From contig NZ_CP054212.1 of assembly GCF_013285385.1 (NCBI RefSeq), positions 3,658,001-3,722,000 of the forward strand: DNA of 64,000 nucleotides. The letters run 5' to 3'. The position numbers and the translations under genes are program-made. The notes below the pieces were generated by a model that saw nothing but the letters and a program-made list of their open reading frames with translations, was not told the origin of the DNA and made no database searches. Of this stretch, positions 35,375-44,748 are shown piece by piece (within the stretch, counting starts at the first letter, position 1; every line of letters starts with the position of its first letter). Source of the DNA: Paramixta manurensis. Its GTDB lineage: Bacteria; Pseudomonadota; Gammaproteobacteria; Enterobacterales; Enterobacteriaceae.

Positions 35375-35977
35375 TTAACGACGTACTGCAACCGCAGAAA
35401 CCACCACCCGCTCTGGTAATATTCTCGCGCCCTGTAGCAGCCGATTAAGCGATCCTTTGGGTACCGGCACGCTAAGCGTAACCTGGTACAACGGCAACCA
35501 ACGCGCGCGGCTGGTCCACGGCGATAGCGCGACCAGAGTATCAAGCGGTTTAACCGGCGAGAGTTGGCAACCCGCCATGCCGCCGGAGAAGAGCGAATAA
35601 TTTTCGACCTGTTTCTGCTCTCCGGTGCTAAAAGAGACCATTTCAACCGTCAGGCAAAAGGTCTGTGCGGCGTTATCGGCCAACATGGTTTTTGCCAGTT
35701 GAGTGAGTTGTTCCACGTCCATACGGCTGAGCGGGTCAACACCGTTATACAGTGCGCTGCGCTCGCGTATCACCGAAACCAATGAATGACTGACCGCCTC
35801 AGTTCTTCCTTTAAAAGCAAGAAAGAACCCATATTCAACCAGTGCCATACACAGAGTTATCAGAACAGTAAAAACCAATGCGGCCTCAATGGTTACCGAG
35901 CCGGTACGGCACGCCGCCACACGCCGTACCCTGCGATAGTAATGCTCAATCATCCTTAAATTTCTCATTGAGTTCAT
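35375..35977 (-). CDS. tadF: TadF-like minor pseudopilin
   Basis: 200 residues. After a basic leader, GSVTIEAALVFTVLITLCMALVEY gives the G/TxE prepilin-type cleavage context and hydrophobic helix of TadE/TadF proteins. The rest is an exported domain with two cysteines (FCLTVEM, AGCQLSP). The 5' end overlaps tadE by 32 bp; GGAG is only one base before ATG 35977, so an in-frame ATG at 35968 may be the true start. TadF is processed with TadE by the TadV peptidase in the Aggregatibacter system. Confidence 0.85.
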   Translation of the reverse strand: MNSMRNLRMIEHYYRRVRRVAACRTGSVTIEAALVFTVLITLCMALVEYGFFLAFKGRTEAVSHSLVSVIRERSALYNGVDPLSRMDVEQLTQLAKTMLADNAAQTFCLTVEMVSFSTGEQKQVENYSLFSGGMAGCQLSPVKPLDTLVALSPWTSRARWLPLYQVTLSVPVPKGSLNRLLQGARILPERVVVSAVAVRR

Positions 35978-36476
35978 ACTCCTGAATATAAATCAGTCGA
36001 CGTGACAGCGAAGCGCGTAACGCGCTAGCAAAGGCTTTAGTGCCGGGAATAACATCGATAAATAACAAGGGGCGGTAATCGTAATCGACCTGATAAAACG
36101 CCAGCTTTTTGCGCGTTGAGTCCGCATCGCACGCGCCGTCCACCGCTTGTGCAACGTCTTCGCAAAAACTGACCTTTGCGCTAAGTTTTTTGGGATCAAT
36201 AAAACCGGCCCATAGGCGGGATTCATGGTCAAGCGTTTGCTGAAAAATCACGTTATAATCGACGCCACGCTTGGCGCTAAACGCACTATTACGCGCCGAG
36301 GTGGACAAACTGAGATCGATGGTCGATGAAATAACCATATAACGGCCTATTTCAAAGGCAAAAAATACAAAGAAGAAGAAAATAACCACCACAAACGAAA
36401 ACTCAATGGTCACCACACCCTGGCGACAATATATTTGCCGAACCCCTGCCTTAAAAAATAACAATAGCCTTGCCAT
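35946..36476 (-). CDS. tadE: TadE-like minor pseudopilin
   Basis: 176 residues. The N-terminal QGVVTIEFSFVVVIFFFFVFFAFE matches the TadE prepilin-like pattern (Gly before the cleavage point, Glu five residues on, long hydrophobic helix). An exported C-terminal domain follows with a cysteine pair (FCEDV, DGACD). It lies 36 bp after tadD and overlaps tadF. Confidence 0.88.
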   Translation of the reverse strand: MARLLLFFKAGVRQIYCRQGVVTIEFSFVVVIFFFFVFFAFEIGRYMVISSTIDLSLSTSARNSAFSAKRGVDYNVIFQQTLDHESRLWAGFIDPKKLSAKVSFCEDVAQAVDGACDADSTRKKLAFYQVDYDYRPLLFIDVIPGTKAFASALRASLSRRLIYIQEYELNEKFKDD

Positions 36477-36512
36477 AAACGCTCCCTGTAATTAACACCG
36501 CTTAATAACGCA

Positions 36513-37280
36513 CTAAATGGATGCCAGATTGCTCTCTATTTCAAAAAGGGATGAAACTAACGTATCCGGATAATGCGTGAGATTTTCGCGTTTAATCATC
36601 TCCTTCGCGTACCGTAAATCACCACTTTTTACCAACGCAAAAATAAGATTATGTGTCATATGATTGTCACGATAGCCGCGTAAATAGAGCGGTAGTAAGA
36701 GCTGAATCGCCTGCGTGTAACGCCGCTCAGCAATGTGTACTAACGCCATATTGTTCAATATCTTCTCTTCAGGATAGAAAGCATTACGCGCCTGCTCAAA
36801 CGCTTTTAGCGCGCTTTTTAACTCACCCTTTTCTGCCAGCACAATACCACGCAAATTTAACCCTTCGGCATTATTAGGTTCACGCTCAATCGCCATGTTT
36901 ACAAACTTAAGCGCCGAGTCATAATTTTTCTGCGCCACCAAGTTTTTACTTTGCAGAAGATACACCTTAACGGGCGGTCTGTTTTTTAGCAGCGGCGTAA
37001 GATAATGCAGCGACGAGTTAAAGTTACCGACCAGATAATAATATTCCGATAGCCGAAAACGAACCTCAGGATCCTCTTTTTTCTGTAGGGACTCGCGATT
37101 AAGCGTAATAAGACTCTCATAATTTCGCGTCTTTAACAGTACCCGCTCTTTCTCGGCGCTATTTCGATTGTCCACCCCTGTGGCACCATCAACGCGATAG
37201 TTTTGTTGCGTACAACCGGCATTAAAAAATAGCGTGACTAACAGCAACAGATAAGAGAGTAGATTACCGCTTTTCATCAT
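36513..37280 (-). CDS. tadD: TadD-like TPR lipoprotein
   Basis: 255 residues. A lipoprotein signal ends in FNAGC (Cys23). Tetratricopeptide repeats fill the rest: for example RFRLSEYYYLVGNFNSSLHYL, ALKFVNMAIEREPNNAEGLNL and RGIVLAEKGELKSALKAFE. TadD is a pilotin-like factor for the Tad secretin in other species. It shares one base with the tadC stop (TAATG). Confidence 0.92.
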   Translation of the reverse strand: MMKSGNLLSYLLLLVTLFFNAGCTQQNYRVDGATGVDNRNSAEKERVLLKTRNYESLITLNRESLQKKEDPEVRFRLSEYYYLVGNFNSSLHYLTPLLKNRPPVKVYLLQSKNLVAQKNYDSALKFVNMAIEREPNNAEGLNLRGIVLAEKGELKSALKAFEQARNAFYPEEKILNNMALVHIAERRYTQAIQLLLPLYLRGYRDNHMTHNLIFALVKSGDLRYAKEMIKRENLTHYPDTLVSSLFEIESNLASI

Positions 37281-38122
37281 TAAAATATCCTCATTACGCC
37301 AGGTGCGGCGACCACAATGACCACGGGGAACATGAAGAATAAAATCAGCGGTACACTCATCTTGGCGCCCAAACTGCCGACTTTCTCTTCCAGAGTCAGT
37401 AATTGTACCTCGCGAATATCTCGTGCCAGGGTGATCAGTTGATCATAAACCGAAGAACCATATTGCAGGCTCTGCGCAAGCGTTGCGCACAGCATCCGGT
37501 TCTCCATTGACGGGAGTTCCTGATAAAAACGTCGTAATCCGTCCGCCAACCCGCTCACTTCGCTACGCTTTACCAGCCGCTCCATAAAAGGGGCAAAATC
37601 AGGATTGATGCCCACCATCTTTTGGCTAAGAAAAACAAATGCCGCTTCCAGACTCATACCGCATTGCACACAAATCGCTAACAGATCCACCAGCCACGGA
37701 ATCTCACTACTCATTTTTTTTACCCGCCGGTTTACCATCCAACTGCGTAATTTACCCGGCAGTATAATGGCGACCACCAGGGTCAGAGCGCCGGCCATCA
37801 TTTGCTGGTTTTGGCTCAGTTCAAGTCTGAACAGGTAATTTGCCGCCAGGGCGGAGAAGAATAACAACACCATGAGACCAACTTTATAGATGATACTGGC
37901 ATCTAACTTACGAAAATAACTGAGCATCCGGTTCTTCTTTTCCAGAATCAGCTCGGCCTCGTGATTATTTTTTAATTGTTGCAACCGTTTTTCTGCGGGA
38001 TCTTTGGCTAACAACGTAATCATTGCCGAAAGGCGACGCACGCGTTGTCGGCGATGAACCATCAACCAGACCATGCCAGTGCCGGACAGTAACAGGATAA
38101 TCATCAGTGCTCTTATGAGCAT
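37280..38122 (-). CDS. tadC: TadC inner-membrane platform protein
   Basis: 280 residues, a T2SF/GspF-domain protein with membrane spans near the N-terminus (3-20), at about 80-117 (two) and at the C-terminus (LILFFMFPVVIVVAAPGVM). The central PWLVDLLAICVQCGMSLEAAF and LCATLAQSLQYGSSVYDQLITLARD are the T2SF signature. With TadB it forms the platform that TadA drives. Two bp after tadB. Confidence 0.95.
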   Translation of the reverse strand: MLIRALMIILLLSGTGMVWLMVHRRQRVRRLSAMITLLAKDPAEKRLQQLKNNHEAELILEKKNRMLSYFRKLDASIIYKVGLMVLLFFSALAANYLFRLELSQNQQMMAGALTLVVAIILPGKLRSWMVNRRVKKMSSEIPWLVDLLAICVQCGMSLEAAFVFLSQKMVGINPDFAPFMERLVKRSEVSGLADGLRRFYQELPSMENRMLCATLAQSLQYGSSVYDQLITLARDIREVQLLTLEEKVGSLGAKMSVPLILFFMFPVVIVVAAPGVMRIF

Positions 38123-38124
38123 AA

Positions 38125-39054
38125 TTACATTCCCCTCATCAAAAACTTAATAATCATCATGCCGATCAACTCGCTACCAATCAGGTAATACAAAATGACC
38201 TGTCCCCTTTCCTCATGCAGAATAAAGTCAAAATTCTCCGGGCTAATAAACTTCAGTAGCAATAAAAAAACAAAAGGTATTGCGCCGGTGATTTTAGCCG
38301 CCATACGCATCTCTGACGTCATCGATAACATTTTCTTTTCCATTGCGACCCCGGTAGAAATCGATTTTTGTAGTTTCGTCAACACCTCTTTTAAGCGACC
38401 GCCATTCCGTATATTCAGAATGATGGCAACAATGAAAAAGTAATACTCTCGATAGGGATAACGTCGCCATGAATCGTAGAAAACCTGTTCAGGATTATCG
38501 CCAAGGTTTAAACGCCGTCCGATAGTACCAAACTCTTTACCCAGTTTTGTCTCGCTGACTAATGCATAATCCGTCATTGCCTGCAGAAACGTGCGCCCCG
38601 ATGAAATAGCGCCAGTGATCGTGGTCAGCGCTTCATTGAAATTGAGATTAAAATTTTTTCGCTTCCGTTTCTTTAATACTGAATAAAAGAGAAAAAAGGT
38701 CATTATTATCACTATGGGCGCGACCCATTGTCTGGGTAATCCGATATAAAGCTGATTAGCCATTATCACCATGCCGCTGATTAACAGTGGCATGAGCATA
38801 TTGCGTAGAAACCGTTTTTTATCATCCGGTTCAAATACGCTAGCTATCACATAGATCCGCCCGACCAGCAATAAGGTTATTTTTTGCCCAAGCGTCTCGC
38901 CAACGGTGCTTTGATGTTGGCCCATTAATACTTTAAGTGAGCGGATACGTCGACCGCGGAAACCGGTGGCGCGGTTGGTCATTAAACGACGTTGTATCAG
39001 CACCCAAAAACAGATGAAGGCGAACAAAATCAGGACAATAAATAGACCACGCAT
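38125..39054 (-). CDS. tadB: TadB inner-membrane platform protein
   Basis: 309 residues. Membrane spans at about 3-20, 85-103, 107-125 and the C-terminal part; cytoplasmic T2SF domain with NFNEALTTITGAISSGRTFLQA, NLGDNPEQVFYDSWRRYPY and NIRNGGRLKEVLTKLQ. Partner of TadC. Five bp after tadA. This stretch is visibly richer in A and T than the flanking housekeeping genes. Confidence 0.95.
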   Translation of the reverse strand: MRGLFIVLILFAFICFWVLIQRRLMTNRATGFRGRRIRSLKVLMGQHQSTVGETLGQKITLLLVGRIYVIASVFEPDDKKRFLRNMLMPLLISGMVIMANQLYIGLPRQWVAPIVIIMTFFLFYSVLKKRKRKNFNLNFNEALTTITGAISSGRTFLQAMTDYALVSETKLGKEFGTIGRRLNLGDNPEQVFYDSWRRYPYREYYFFIVAIILNIRNGGRLKEVLTKLQKSISTGVAMEKKMLSMTSEMRMAAKITGAIPFVFLLLLKFISPENFDFILHEERGQVILYYLIGSELIGMMIIKFLMRGM

Positions 39055-39059
39055 AAGGA

Positions 39060-40334
39060 TTATCCAAATAGGGTTTTGAGATACTTTTCACAGCCGTGCG
39101 CCATCGCTTTGCGATAAACCGCAGACCGGCTGGAAAGCCCCGGGCTGGCAAAGGCACCGCTAACCTTATCGGCATGAGACGCGCTATCGACCTCGAAGGT
39201 AAAAATATCCTGTAATACGATGGTTTCGCCTTCCTGCCCCATCACTTCGCTAATGTGCGTGATCTTTCTTGAGCCATCATGCAGACGCGAAACCTGCACA
39301 ATGAGGTTGACGGCCGAACTGATATTGCGACGGATCGCCTCAATCGGTAAATTTAACCCCGCCATCATCACCATATTTTCGATACGTGCCAGCGCATCGC
39401 GGGGTGTATTGGCATGCAGCGTGGTCATCGAGCCATCGTGGCCGGTATTCATCGCCTGTAGCATTTCGAAAGTTTCACCGCCGCGGCACTCGCCGACAAT
39501 AATACGGTCAGGACGCATACGTAACGTATTAACCATCAAATCCCGCATTGTGACCTGGCCACTTTGTTCTGCGCCCGCCATGCGTGTTTCCAGCCGCACC
39601 ACATGCGGCTGTTGAAGCTTTAATTCCGCCGCATCTTCCAGGGTGATGATGCGTTCATCGCTGCCGATATGCTGCGAGAGGGCATTAAGCAAGGTGGTTT
39701 TCCCGGCGCCAGTACCACCGGAAATCACAATATTGACCTGACATCTGGCGGCAATACTCAGGAAGTTCGCCATTCGCTCATCCATCGCTCCCCAGTTGAC
39801 CAGGTCAAGAAAGGTGCGTGAAACCTTACTAAACTTACGAATCGAAATCGCCGTGCCGTCCAGGGCAATCGGCCCGATAACCACGTTCAGGCGGCTACCG
39901 TCGCTCATCCGTGCGTCAACCAGCGGCTGCGACTCATCAATACGCCGACCAACGCGGCTCACCAGCCGTTTCGCAATTTCAGTCAGTTGATGATTATCAA
40001 TAAAGCGTCGGTTGGTTTTCACCAGCTTACCGCCGGTTTCGATAAAGATGCGGTCCGGGCCATTCACCAAAATATCGCTAATACTGCTGTCTTCCATTAA
40101 CTCACGTAGAGGCCCCACGCCGGCAATTTCATCCGCAATAGCGGCAGCCAGCATTTGCGTCTCTTCAGTCGGTAAATAGCGATTGGTTTCCAGCCCGATC
40201 TGCTGGATCACACTGACAACTTCTTTTATCAGCGCTATTCTGTCAGCCATCAACCGCTCAATAACATCCAGATCCAATCGCGGCAATACCGCGTTGCGCA
40301 TAGTGCGCATTAACTCATCGTAAGTATGATTCAT
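39060..40334 (-). CDS. tadA: TadA/CpaF secretion ATPase
   Basis: 424 residues from ATG 40334 (GGAAG eight bases upstream; matches family starts better than the in-frame ATG at 40367). A type II/IV secretion ATPase: N-terminal domain with SDILVNGPDRIFIE, Walker A SGGTGAGKTTLLN at about 205-217, Asp box ITLEDAAEL, Walker B RPDRIIVGECRGGE and His box TTLHANTP. It powers Flp pilus assembly. The gene order secretin, CpaD-like, TadZ, TadA, TadB, TadC is the usual Tad order. Confidence 0.97.
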   Translation of the reverse strand: MNHTYDELMRTMRNAVLPRLDLDVIERLMADRIALIKEVVSVIQQIGLETNRYLPTEETQMLAAAIADEIAGVGPLRELMEDSSISDILVNGPDRIFIETGGKLVKTNRRFIDNHQLTEIAKRLVSRVGRRIDESQPLVDARMSDGSRLNVVIGPIALDGTAISIRKFSKVSRTFLDLVNWGAMDERMANFLSIAARCQVNIVISGGTGAGKTTLLNALSQHIGSDERIITLEDAAELKLQQPHVVRLETRMAGAEQSGQVTMRDLMVNTLRMRPDRIIVGECRGGETFEMLQAMNTGHDGSMTTLHANTPRDALARIENMVMMAGLNLPIEAIRRNISSAVNLIVQVSRLHDGSRKITHISEVMGQEGETIVLQDIFTFEVDSASHADKVSGAFASPGLSSRSAVYRKAMAHGCEKYLKTLFG

Positions 40335-40336
40335 GG

Positions 40337-41461
40337 TTATTGCTTCCTGGCCGTCAACCCAAACCAATTAAACGCTTTCCCTGCTTCGCTAGACGGTGAA
40401 TTTCGCCCAAGGGTTAAATTCGTCAACTGCTGTAATATCGCGTTATGCTTGCCGCTAAAACTGAGTGGATTCGCCGGATCGCCATTTCCTTTAATGAAAG
40501 GAATCACAATATCCACCGGGCGCCCCAACAGGCTGGCGACCTCTTCCTGATTAATCGCCCCACTCATCATTGGCTGATTTTGGTTAAAACAAATAACGAT
40601 CTTTCTTACCCGACTCAGGCTGCCTTGCGCGTGTTGGTGATAATCAATTAATTTCTTCGCATTGCGAATGGCGGCCAAATCATGATTACACACTAAAATC
40701 ACACAATTAGAGTGCTGTAATGCATTTTCAAGCTCGCTGGTTTCGGCGTTATACAGCGTATGGTCAAATAACACGAAATCGTAACCGTCATATAACGGCA
40801 GCGAAAACGCCCAACGATGTTCACGCTGTTCATATAAGGCATACAGGTTTTCCTGTAGCTTAGTCACTTCGCTCCCGATCTCTTTTTTCGCAATCAGGTC
40901 AAGGTTTAGCGTGCCGCCCAATCCCTGAACCAGTAACAGCGTACTATTACGTTGCTTCACCAGGTTGCTGGCCAGATGGTAACTCAGTGATGAGTTACCG
41001 ACGCCGCCCTTACATCCCAACACGCTAATTTTGATTGCGCTGCGCGCGGTTTTCAGGATGCCGGTTTCATTATCAAAAATAGCTCCGAGGGCGGAAAATT
41101 GTTCCGGATGATAATAAATATAATGAATACCGGCAGCGTGGCATTTACTGGCAAACACTAACGAGTCATGATTACCAATGGCGATGCAAACAGTACTACG
41201 CGAGATGAGCAGCTCAATTTTATTAAAAAACCGGTCGCTCTCCGCCTCACTTTCAATATCAAAAATAAAATAGTTAATATTCCCTTGCAGAGTAGCCACA
41301 TCAAAGGTATTGGGATGGACCGCATAGCGCTCGACCGTAGTGGTTCCTCTAATTTCAAGTTGGCTGCAAATTGCCTCCATCACCTCACTGCGTGCGGATA
41401 CCACAACTGATATAGATGTATCCCTGGCGACTTTTCCGGGAGTGTGTTGAAAAAGTAGCAT
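40337..41461 (-). CDS. tadZ: TadZ/CpaE-like pilus localisation ATPase
   Basis: 374 residues. An N-terminal receiver-like domain without a clear phospho-acceptor (to about 135) precedes a MinD/ParA-type domain. The deviant P-loop reads GCKGGVGNSSLSYHLA: the ParA signature lysine (Lys151) is kept but the usual G-K-T/S lysine is Asn156. LLLVQGLGGTLNLD and FVLFDHTLYN occupy Walker A' and B places, without the typical catalytic Asp in the first. TadZ marks the pole where the Tad machine assembles; ATPase activity is doubtful here. Two bp before tadA. Confidence 0.9.
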   Translation of the reverse strand: MLLFQHTPGKVARDTSISVVVSARSEVMEAICSQLEIRGTTTVERYAVHPNTFDVATLQGNINYFIFDIESEAESDRFFNKIELLISRSTVCIAIGNHDSLVFASKCHAAGIHYIYYHPEQFSALGAIFDNETGILKTARSAIKISVLGCKGGVGNSSLSYHLASNLVKQRNSTLLLVQGLGGTLNLDLIAKKEIGSEVTKLQENLYALYEQREHRWAFSLPLYDGYDFVLFDHTLYNAETSELENALQHSNCVILVCNHDLAAIRNAKKLIDYHQHAQGSLSRVRKIVICFNQNQPMMSGAINQEEVASLLGRPVDIVIPFIKGNGDPANPLSFSGKHNAILQQLTNLTLGRNSPSSEAGKAFNWFGLTARKQ

Positions 41462-41484
41462 GACAAAACGACCTCAACTGAAGA

Positions 41485-41925
41485 TTAAAAAAGCGCCTTA
41501 TCTTTATTTACTAAAGACATATAAAGATTATTATCAATTGCGCAGCCGATTTTATCCTTATCGTTCAAAGCATAGTTTTGTTGATGATAATGACAAAAGC
41601 GGGGAAATTGATGAGGCTCAATCGCCAGCGTTATTAATGCATTGGCACCTTTATTCGCCATCAGCTTATCCATAACAATATCGCTTACCCCGACACCCAT
41701 CCCGATGAGTCGGGTTTTAAATTGCGTGGCAAGTTCATCAACATCATTGCGCTGCCAGGATAAACGTATCCGCCCACCGAGCAGTTGATAGTGGCTAATT
41801 AACTCCGCCAGCACAATTTCTTGATCAACCGTATTACGGCTATTCAGCGGATATTCCCGCCCCAAAGCCGAAAACGCGGGCGCAGAAAAAATCAGCATAA
41901 GGAATAAAAAGGTTACTTTCATCAT
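41485..41925 (-). CDS. rcpB: RcpB/CpaD-like periplasmic pilus protein
   Basis: 146 residues with a signal peptide (VTFLFLMLIFSAPAFS). Near the C-terminus DKIGCAIDNNLYMSLVNKDKALF matches the end motif of CpaD proteins (GCAT..NLA.MV..P.DL), which with its position between secretin and TadZ supports an RcpB/CpaD identity. It is shorter than typical CpaD and has no lipobox cysteine at the signal end. A second ATG follows the first directly. Confidence 0.7.
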   Translation of the reverse strand: MMKVTFLFLMLIFSAPAFSALGREYPLNSRNTVDQEIVLAELISHYQLLGGRIRLSWQRNDVDELATQFKTRLIGMGVGVSDIVMDKLMANKGANALITLAIEPHQFPRFCHYHQQNYALNDKDKIGCAIDNNLYMSLVNKDKALF

Positions 41926-41937
41926 GTCTTTTCCCTG

Positions 41938-43275
41938 TCAGTAAATAAAGCCGCTCTGTTCCATAAACGCGATGGCTTCACGTCGGGCTTTATCTTTATG
42001 CACGCCATTGAGATTAAAAAACCGTGATAATAAGCTGCTGCTACTCACCGAGGGATACATAATATTACGCGGCGATACCGGGCGAACCAGATTAACCGTC
42101 GCCACCATAACCAGCTCGGTACGCTCACGCTGCGTGGTCGTATGGCGAAATAGCGCCCCTAAAATCGGCACATCGCCAATAAAGGGGATTTTCGCTAACG
42201 CTTCTCTTTCGGTTTCGTTTAATAAGCCGCCCAGCACAAAGCTTTCACCATCGGCAAGTTCAATCGTGGTACGCGCCTTACGGGATTTTAATCGCGGAAT
42301 CGATAAGACCTCACCGTCTACCGAACTCACCTCTTGCGCCAGGGTCAACCTGACCTTTTGGCTGTTTTCGACTTTTGCCGCGACAAACATTTTGATGCCA
42401 AACTCTTTATAAGACACCTCCGTGCCGTCAAAAGAGCGCGTCACAATCGGCATTTCGCCGCCGACCAGAAAGTTCGCGGTTTCACCCGATAACACCGAAA
42501 TGTTGGGTTCAGCAAGAATACGCGCCACCGACTCATTCCCCAGTGCCTGGATGATGGCAGTCAGTTTTTTGGCATCAAACTTAAACTGGTTAAGGACAAA
42601 TTCCCCCATTTGCGAGGCCGAACTCCAGTCGATACCCAGGCTGTCGGCGTAGGTTTTATTCACCTCCACCAGCGTAATTTTTACGTTGACTTGGTTCGCC
42701 ATCGGCAACGTCATGCGGTTTTGTAAATTCTTAAAGCTGACATAGTTCAGCGAGCGCAGGCTGATCTCGCCGACGGAAACCATATCATCATTATTATTGT
42801 CGCTCAGTTTGGTGGCGATCACTTCACGCTCTAATCCTAAGGCTTCGCCAACCAATTGATGTATTGAGTCGCGGCTCTCTTCATCTGCCGCCAGCCCGGA
42901 AAGAATGTAACTCCCACCAACTTTTTTCAGCTCAATGCGGCTACCGGGAAACTCATCCTGCACCTGCTGAGCCAGCCGCCCGATCAACGGATCAACCAAT
43001 ACCGTGACGCTACGCGTTTTGCCGCCCTGCACCAACAGAACCTCGCCGCGACCATTGGTTAGGCCATAAATCACCACCTCACGATCGCCAATGACCTGGT
43101 AATCCACCACATCCGGGCTAGAGGTAAATACGGTGTCGATGGTTTCATTCATTTTCAGCGTACGCGCGGCGCCTTTTTCCAGATAAATGGTTTCCGCACG
43201 CACCTGAACCGCGGGCAAAACCAATAAAAAACTGAGGAAAGCAAGGGCTATCGCACCAGCGGTTATCGTTCTCAT
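41938..43275 (-). CDS. rcpA: RcpA/CpaC outer-membrane secretin
   Basis: 445 residues from ATG 43275 (GGGAGG upstream, 4-bp overlap with rcpC, and start of the signal peptide MRTITAGAIALAFLSFLLVL); the frame continues upstream within rcpC but without a better start. BON/N-terminal domain (GAARTLKMNETIDTVFTSSPDVVDY) and secretin core (LAEPNISVLSGETANFLVGGEMPI, then GESFVLGGLLNETER, AKIPFIGDVPILGALFRH) are clear. It forms the pore through which the Flp pilus leaves. Confidence 0.96.
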   Translation of the reverse strand: MRTITAGAIALAFLSFLLVLPAVQVRAETIYLEKGAARTLKMNETIDTVFTSSPDVVDYQVIGDREVVIYGLTNGRGEVLLVQGGKTRSVTVLVDPLIGRLAQQVQDEFPGSRIELKKVGGSYILSGLAADEESRDSIHQLVGEALGLEREVIATKLSDNNNDDMVSVGEISLRSLNYVSFKNLQNRMTLPMANQVNVKITLVEVNKTYADSLGIDWSSASQMGEFVLNQFKFDAKKLTAIIQALGNESVARILAEPNISVLSGETANFLVGGEMPIVTRSFDGTEVSYKEFGIKMFVAAKVENSQKVRLTLAQEVSSVDGEVLSIPRLKSRKARTTIELADGESFVLGGLLNETEREALAKIPFIGDVPILGALFRHTTTQRERTELVMVATVNLVRPVSPRNIMYPSVSSSSLLSRFFNLNGVHKDKARREAIAFMEQSGFIY

Positions 43276-44036
43276 CGTCCTCCCCTCCCTCTCAGTTCGG
43301 TCACCATTCCCGGCACCAATGTCCGCGACTGCCCCACTTTCAGCGGTGAGTTTGCCGACACCACCATCCACTCGCCTAAATGACTAACCGCCTGAATTTT
43401 CTCCATATCGGCATTTTCAATTTCCAGGTTATAGAACGGCAACCTCGCTTTCTCATTGAGGACTTTACCAACGCCTTCTAAAGGTTTAACCAGAGAAAAG
43501 AAACGCCGCTCGCTCAATACCTTGACGTATTTCACCATCGTTTTATCGACCGTCTGCCCCTGTCGATTGACCAGTTTATAATGGCTATTCATCGGCTCTT
43601 TTTGCGCGACAAAATAGCGCAACCAGACGTCGACCTTTTCCCCTTTCGCCAAACTCTCTAACCGAGAAACCTCCTCTGGCTGAACCGGAAACGCGTAGAG
43701 GAAAAAATCTTTTTGCACAGAGACCGTCTCTTTGGGTATCTGTTGAATATCCTGACGCGTAACCAGGGTACCCGCTTCAAGATCGCGAACGGCCTGATAG
43801 TGGCTTAAGTCAGCCGGCATCGGTTCACTAACCACACTTTCTTGCCCTTCCACCTGATGCGTTTGCTTACTGAAACTTTCCGCGGTTAGCCGTTCGCCGG
43901 TTTTAATCGTTTTCTGTGCGGTATAACGCTCTACCGTGGAAAATTTCGGTGTTTCTTCACCTCCAGTGAGGAGTAACCCTGCCCCACCTACTGCTAATAG
44001 CATCACGGCAATAATAACCAGCAGCCGTTGGTTCAT
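43272..44036 (-). CDS. rcpC: RcpC/CpaB pilus assembly protein
   Basis: 254 residues. One N-terminal membrane helix (LLVIIAVMLLAVGGAGLLL) and a periplasmic part with a SAF-like region (YTAQKTIKTGERLTAESF, then VRDLEAGTLVTRQDI), typical of CpaB/RcpC. It overlaps tadV and rcpA by 4 bp each. In Aggregatibacter RcpC modifies or stabilises the secretin assembly. Confidence 0.9.
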   Translation of the reverse strand: MNQRLLVIIAVMLLAVGGAGLLLTGGEETPKFSTVERYTAQKTIKTGERLTAESFSKQTHQVEGQESVVSEPMPADLSHYQAVRDLEAGTLVTRQDIQQIPKETVSVQKDFFLYAFPVQPEEVSRLESLAKGEKVDVWLRYFVAQKEPMNSHYKLVNRQGQTVDKTMVKYVKVLSERRFFSLVKPLEGVGKVLNEKARLPFYNLEIENADMEKIQAVSHLGEWMVVSANSPLKVGQSRTLVPGMVTELRGRGGR

Positions 44037-44476
44037 ACTGATACCCTTAATAAAACGACGGTGGCTAAATAGCCAAGGCCGATCGCTACGCCATACGGGA
44101 CACTTTTTTTCCTGGTCGATTGTGATTTACCCAATGCCGCCAGGCGGACGCATAAAATAATTAACGCTATCGGTAAACCTGCCAGAGAAGTGATAAAGAG
44201 AAAAAAAAGGGTGCCGTCACGACTTAATGAAAGCGATAACGCCGCTAACAGTTTACTGTCGCCGGCCCCCATAATATTAAACACACTAAGTAAAAAGCCA
44301 ATCACAAGGATGTATAACGCAGGTACAACGGTAATATTCCCTAATGTTGTATATCCAAGCGCTGCAGCGAGTACCCCGACCGCCAGTACCGTTTTATTTC
44401 CTATGATCCTGTAACGAATATCGGTATAACAGACAAACCCTAACAGCACACATAGCAAACCCACGATCAATGGCAT
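44033..44476 (-). CDS. tadV: TadV/CpaA prepilin peptidase
   Basis: 147 residues, nearly all hydrophobic with about five spans: an A24 aspartic peptidase of the short CpaA type. The two catalytic aspartates are visible in CYTDIRYRII (about residue 19) and the MGAGDSKLL motif (GxGD, about 70-78). It should cut the Flp, TadE and TadF leaders. 26 bp after flp. Confidence 0.95.
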   Translation of the reverse strand: MPLIVGLLCVLLGFVCYTDIRYRIIGNKTVLAVGVLAAALGYTTLGNITVVPALYILVIGFLLSVFNIMGAGDSKLLAALSLSLSRDGTLFFLFITSLAGLPIALIILCVRLAALGKSQSTRKKSVPYGVAIGLGYLATVVLLRVSV

Positions 44477-44502
44477 TCAACGTCTCCGCCACACGCTAAT
44501 CA

Positions 44503-44748
44503 TTACTGGTTAACGGTATTGTTGATATTATCCGTCAATACCGAGAACTTATCGGTAATCGATTTAATGAAACTGCCATCTTCGCTACCAAACACCACCA
44601 TCAACATACCGCTAATCGCCACGGCAATTACTGCATATTCAATCGCCGTTACGCCATCTTGCCGCTTTACAAACTCTGCCGCTTTATTTCGTAACGTCAC
44701 CATGTTATTAGTTAATTTAACCGAAGTTAATAATATAACGTTTTTCAT
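44503..44748 (-). CDS. flp: Flp-family major pilin
   Basis: 81 residues. The Flp pilin motif DGVTAIEYAVIAVAISGMLMVVFG lies at residues 31-54; cleavage is expected after Gly32, with Glu five residues into the mature pilin. The mature part ends in SVLTDNINNTVNQ. The leader is long for the family; an in-frame ATG at 44703 would shorten it, but GAGAG precedes ATG 44748 and nothing convincing precedes the other. Only one flp gene is present. It heads the 13-gene Tad operon. Confidence 0.93.
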   Translation of the reverse strand: MKNVILLTSVKLTNNMVTLRNKAAEFVKRQDGVTAIEYAVIAVAISGMLMVVFGSEDGSFIKSITDKFSVLTDNINNTVNQ

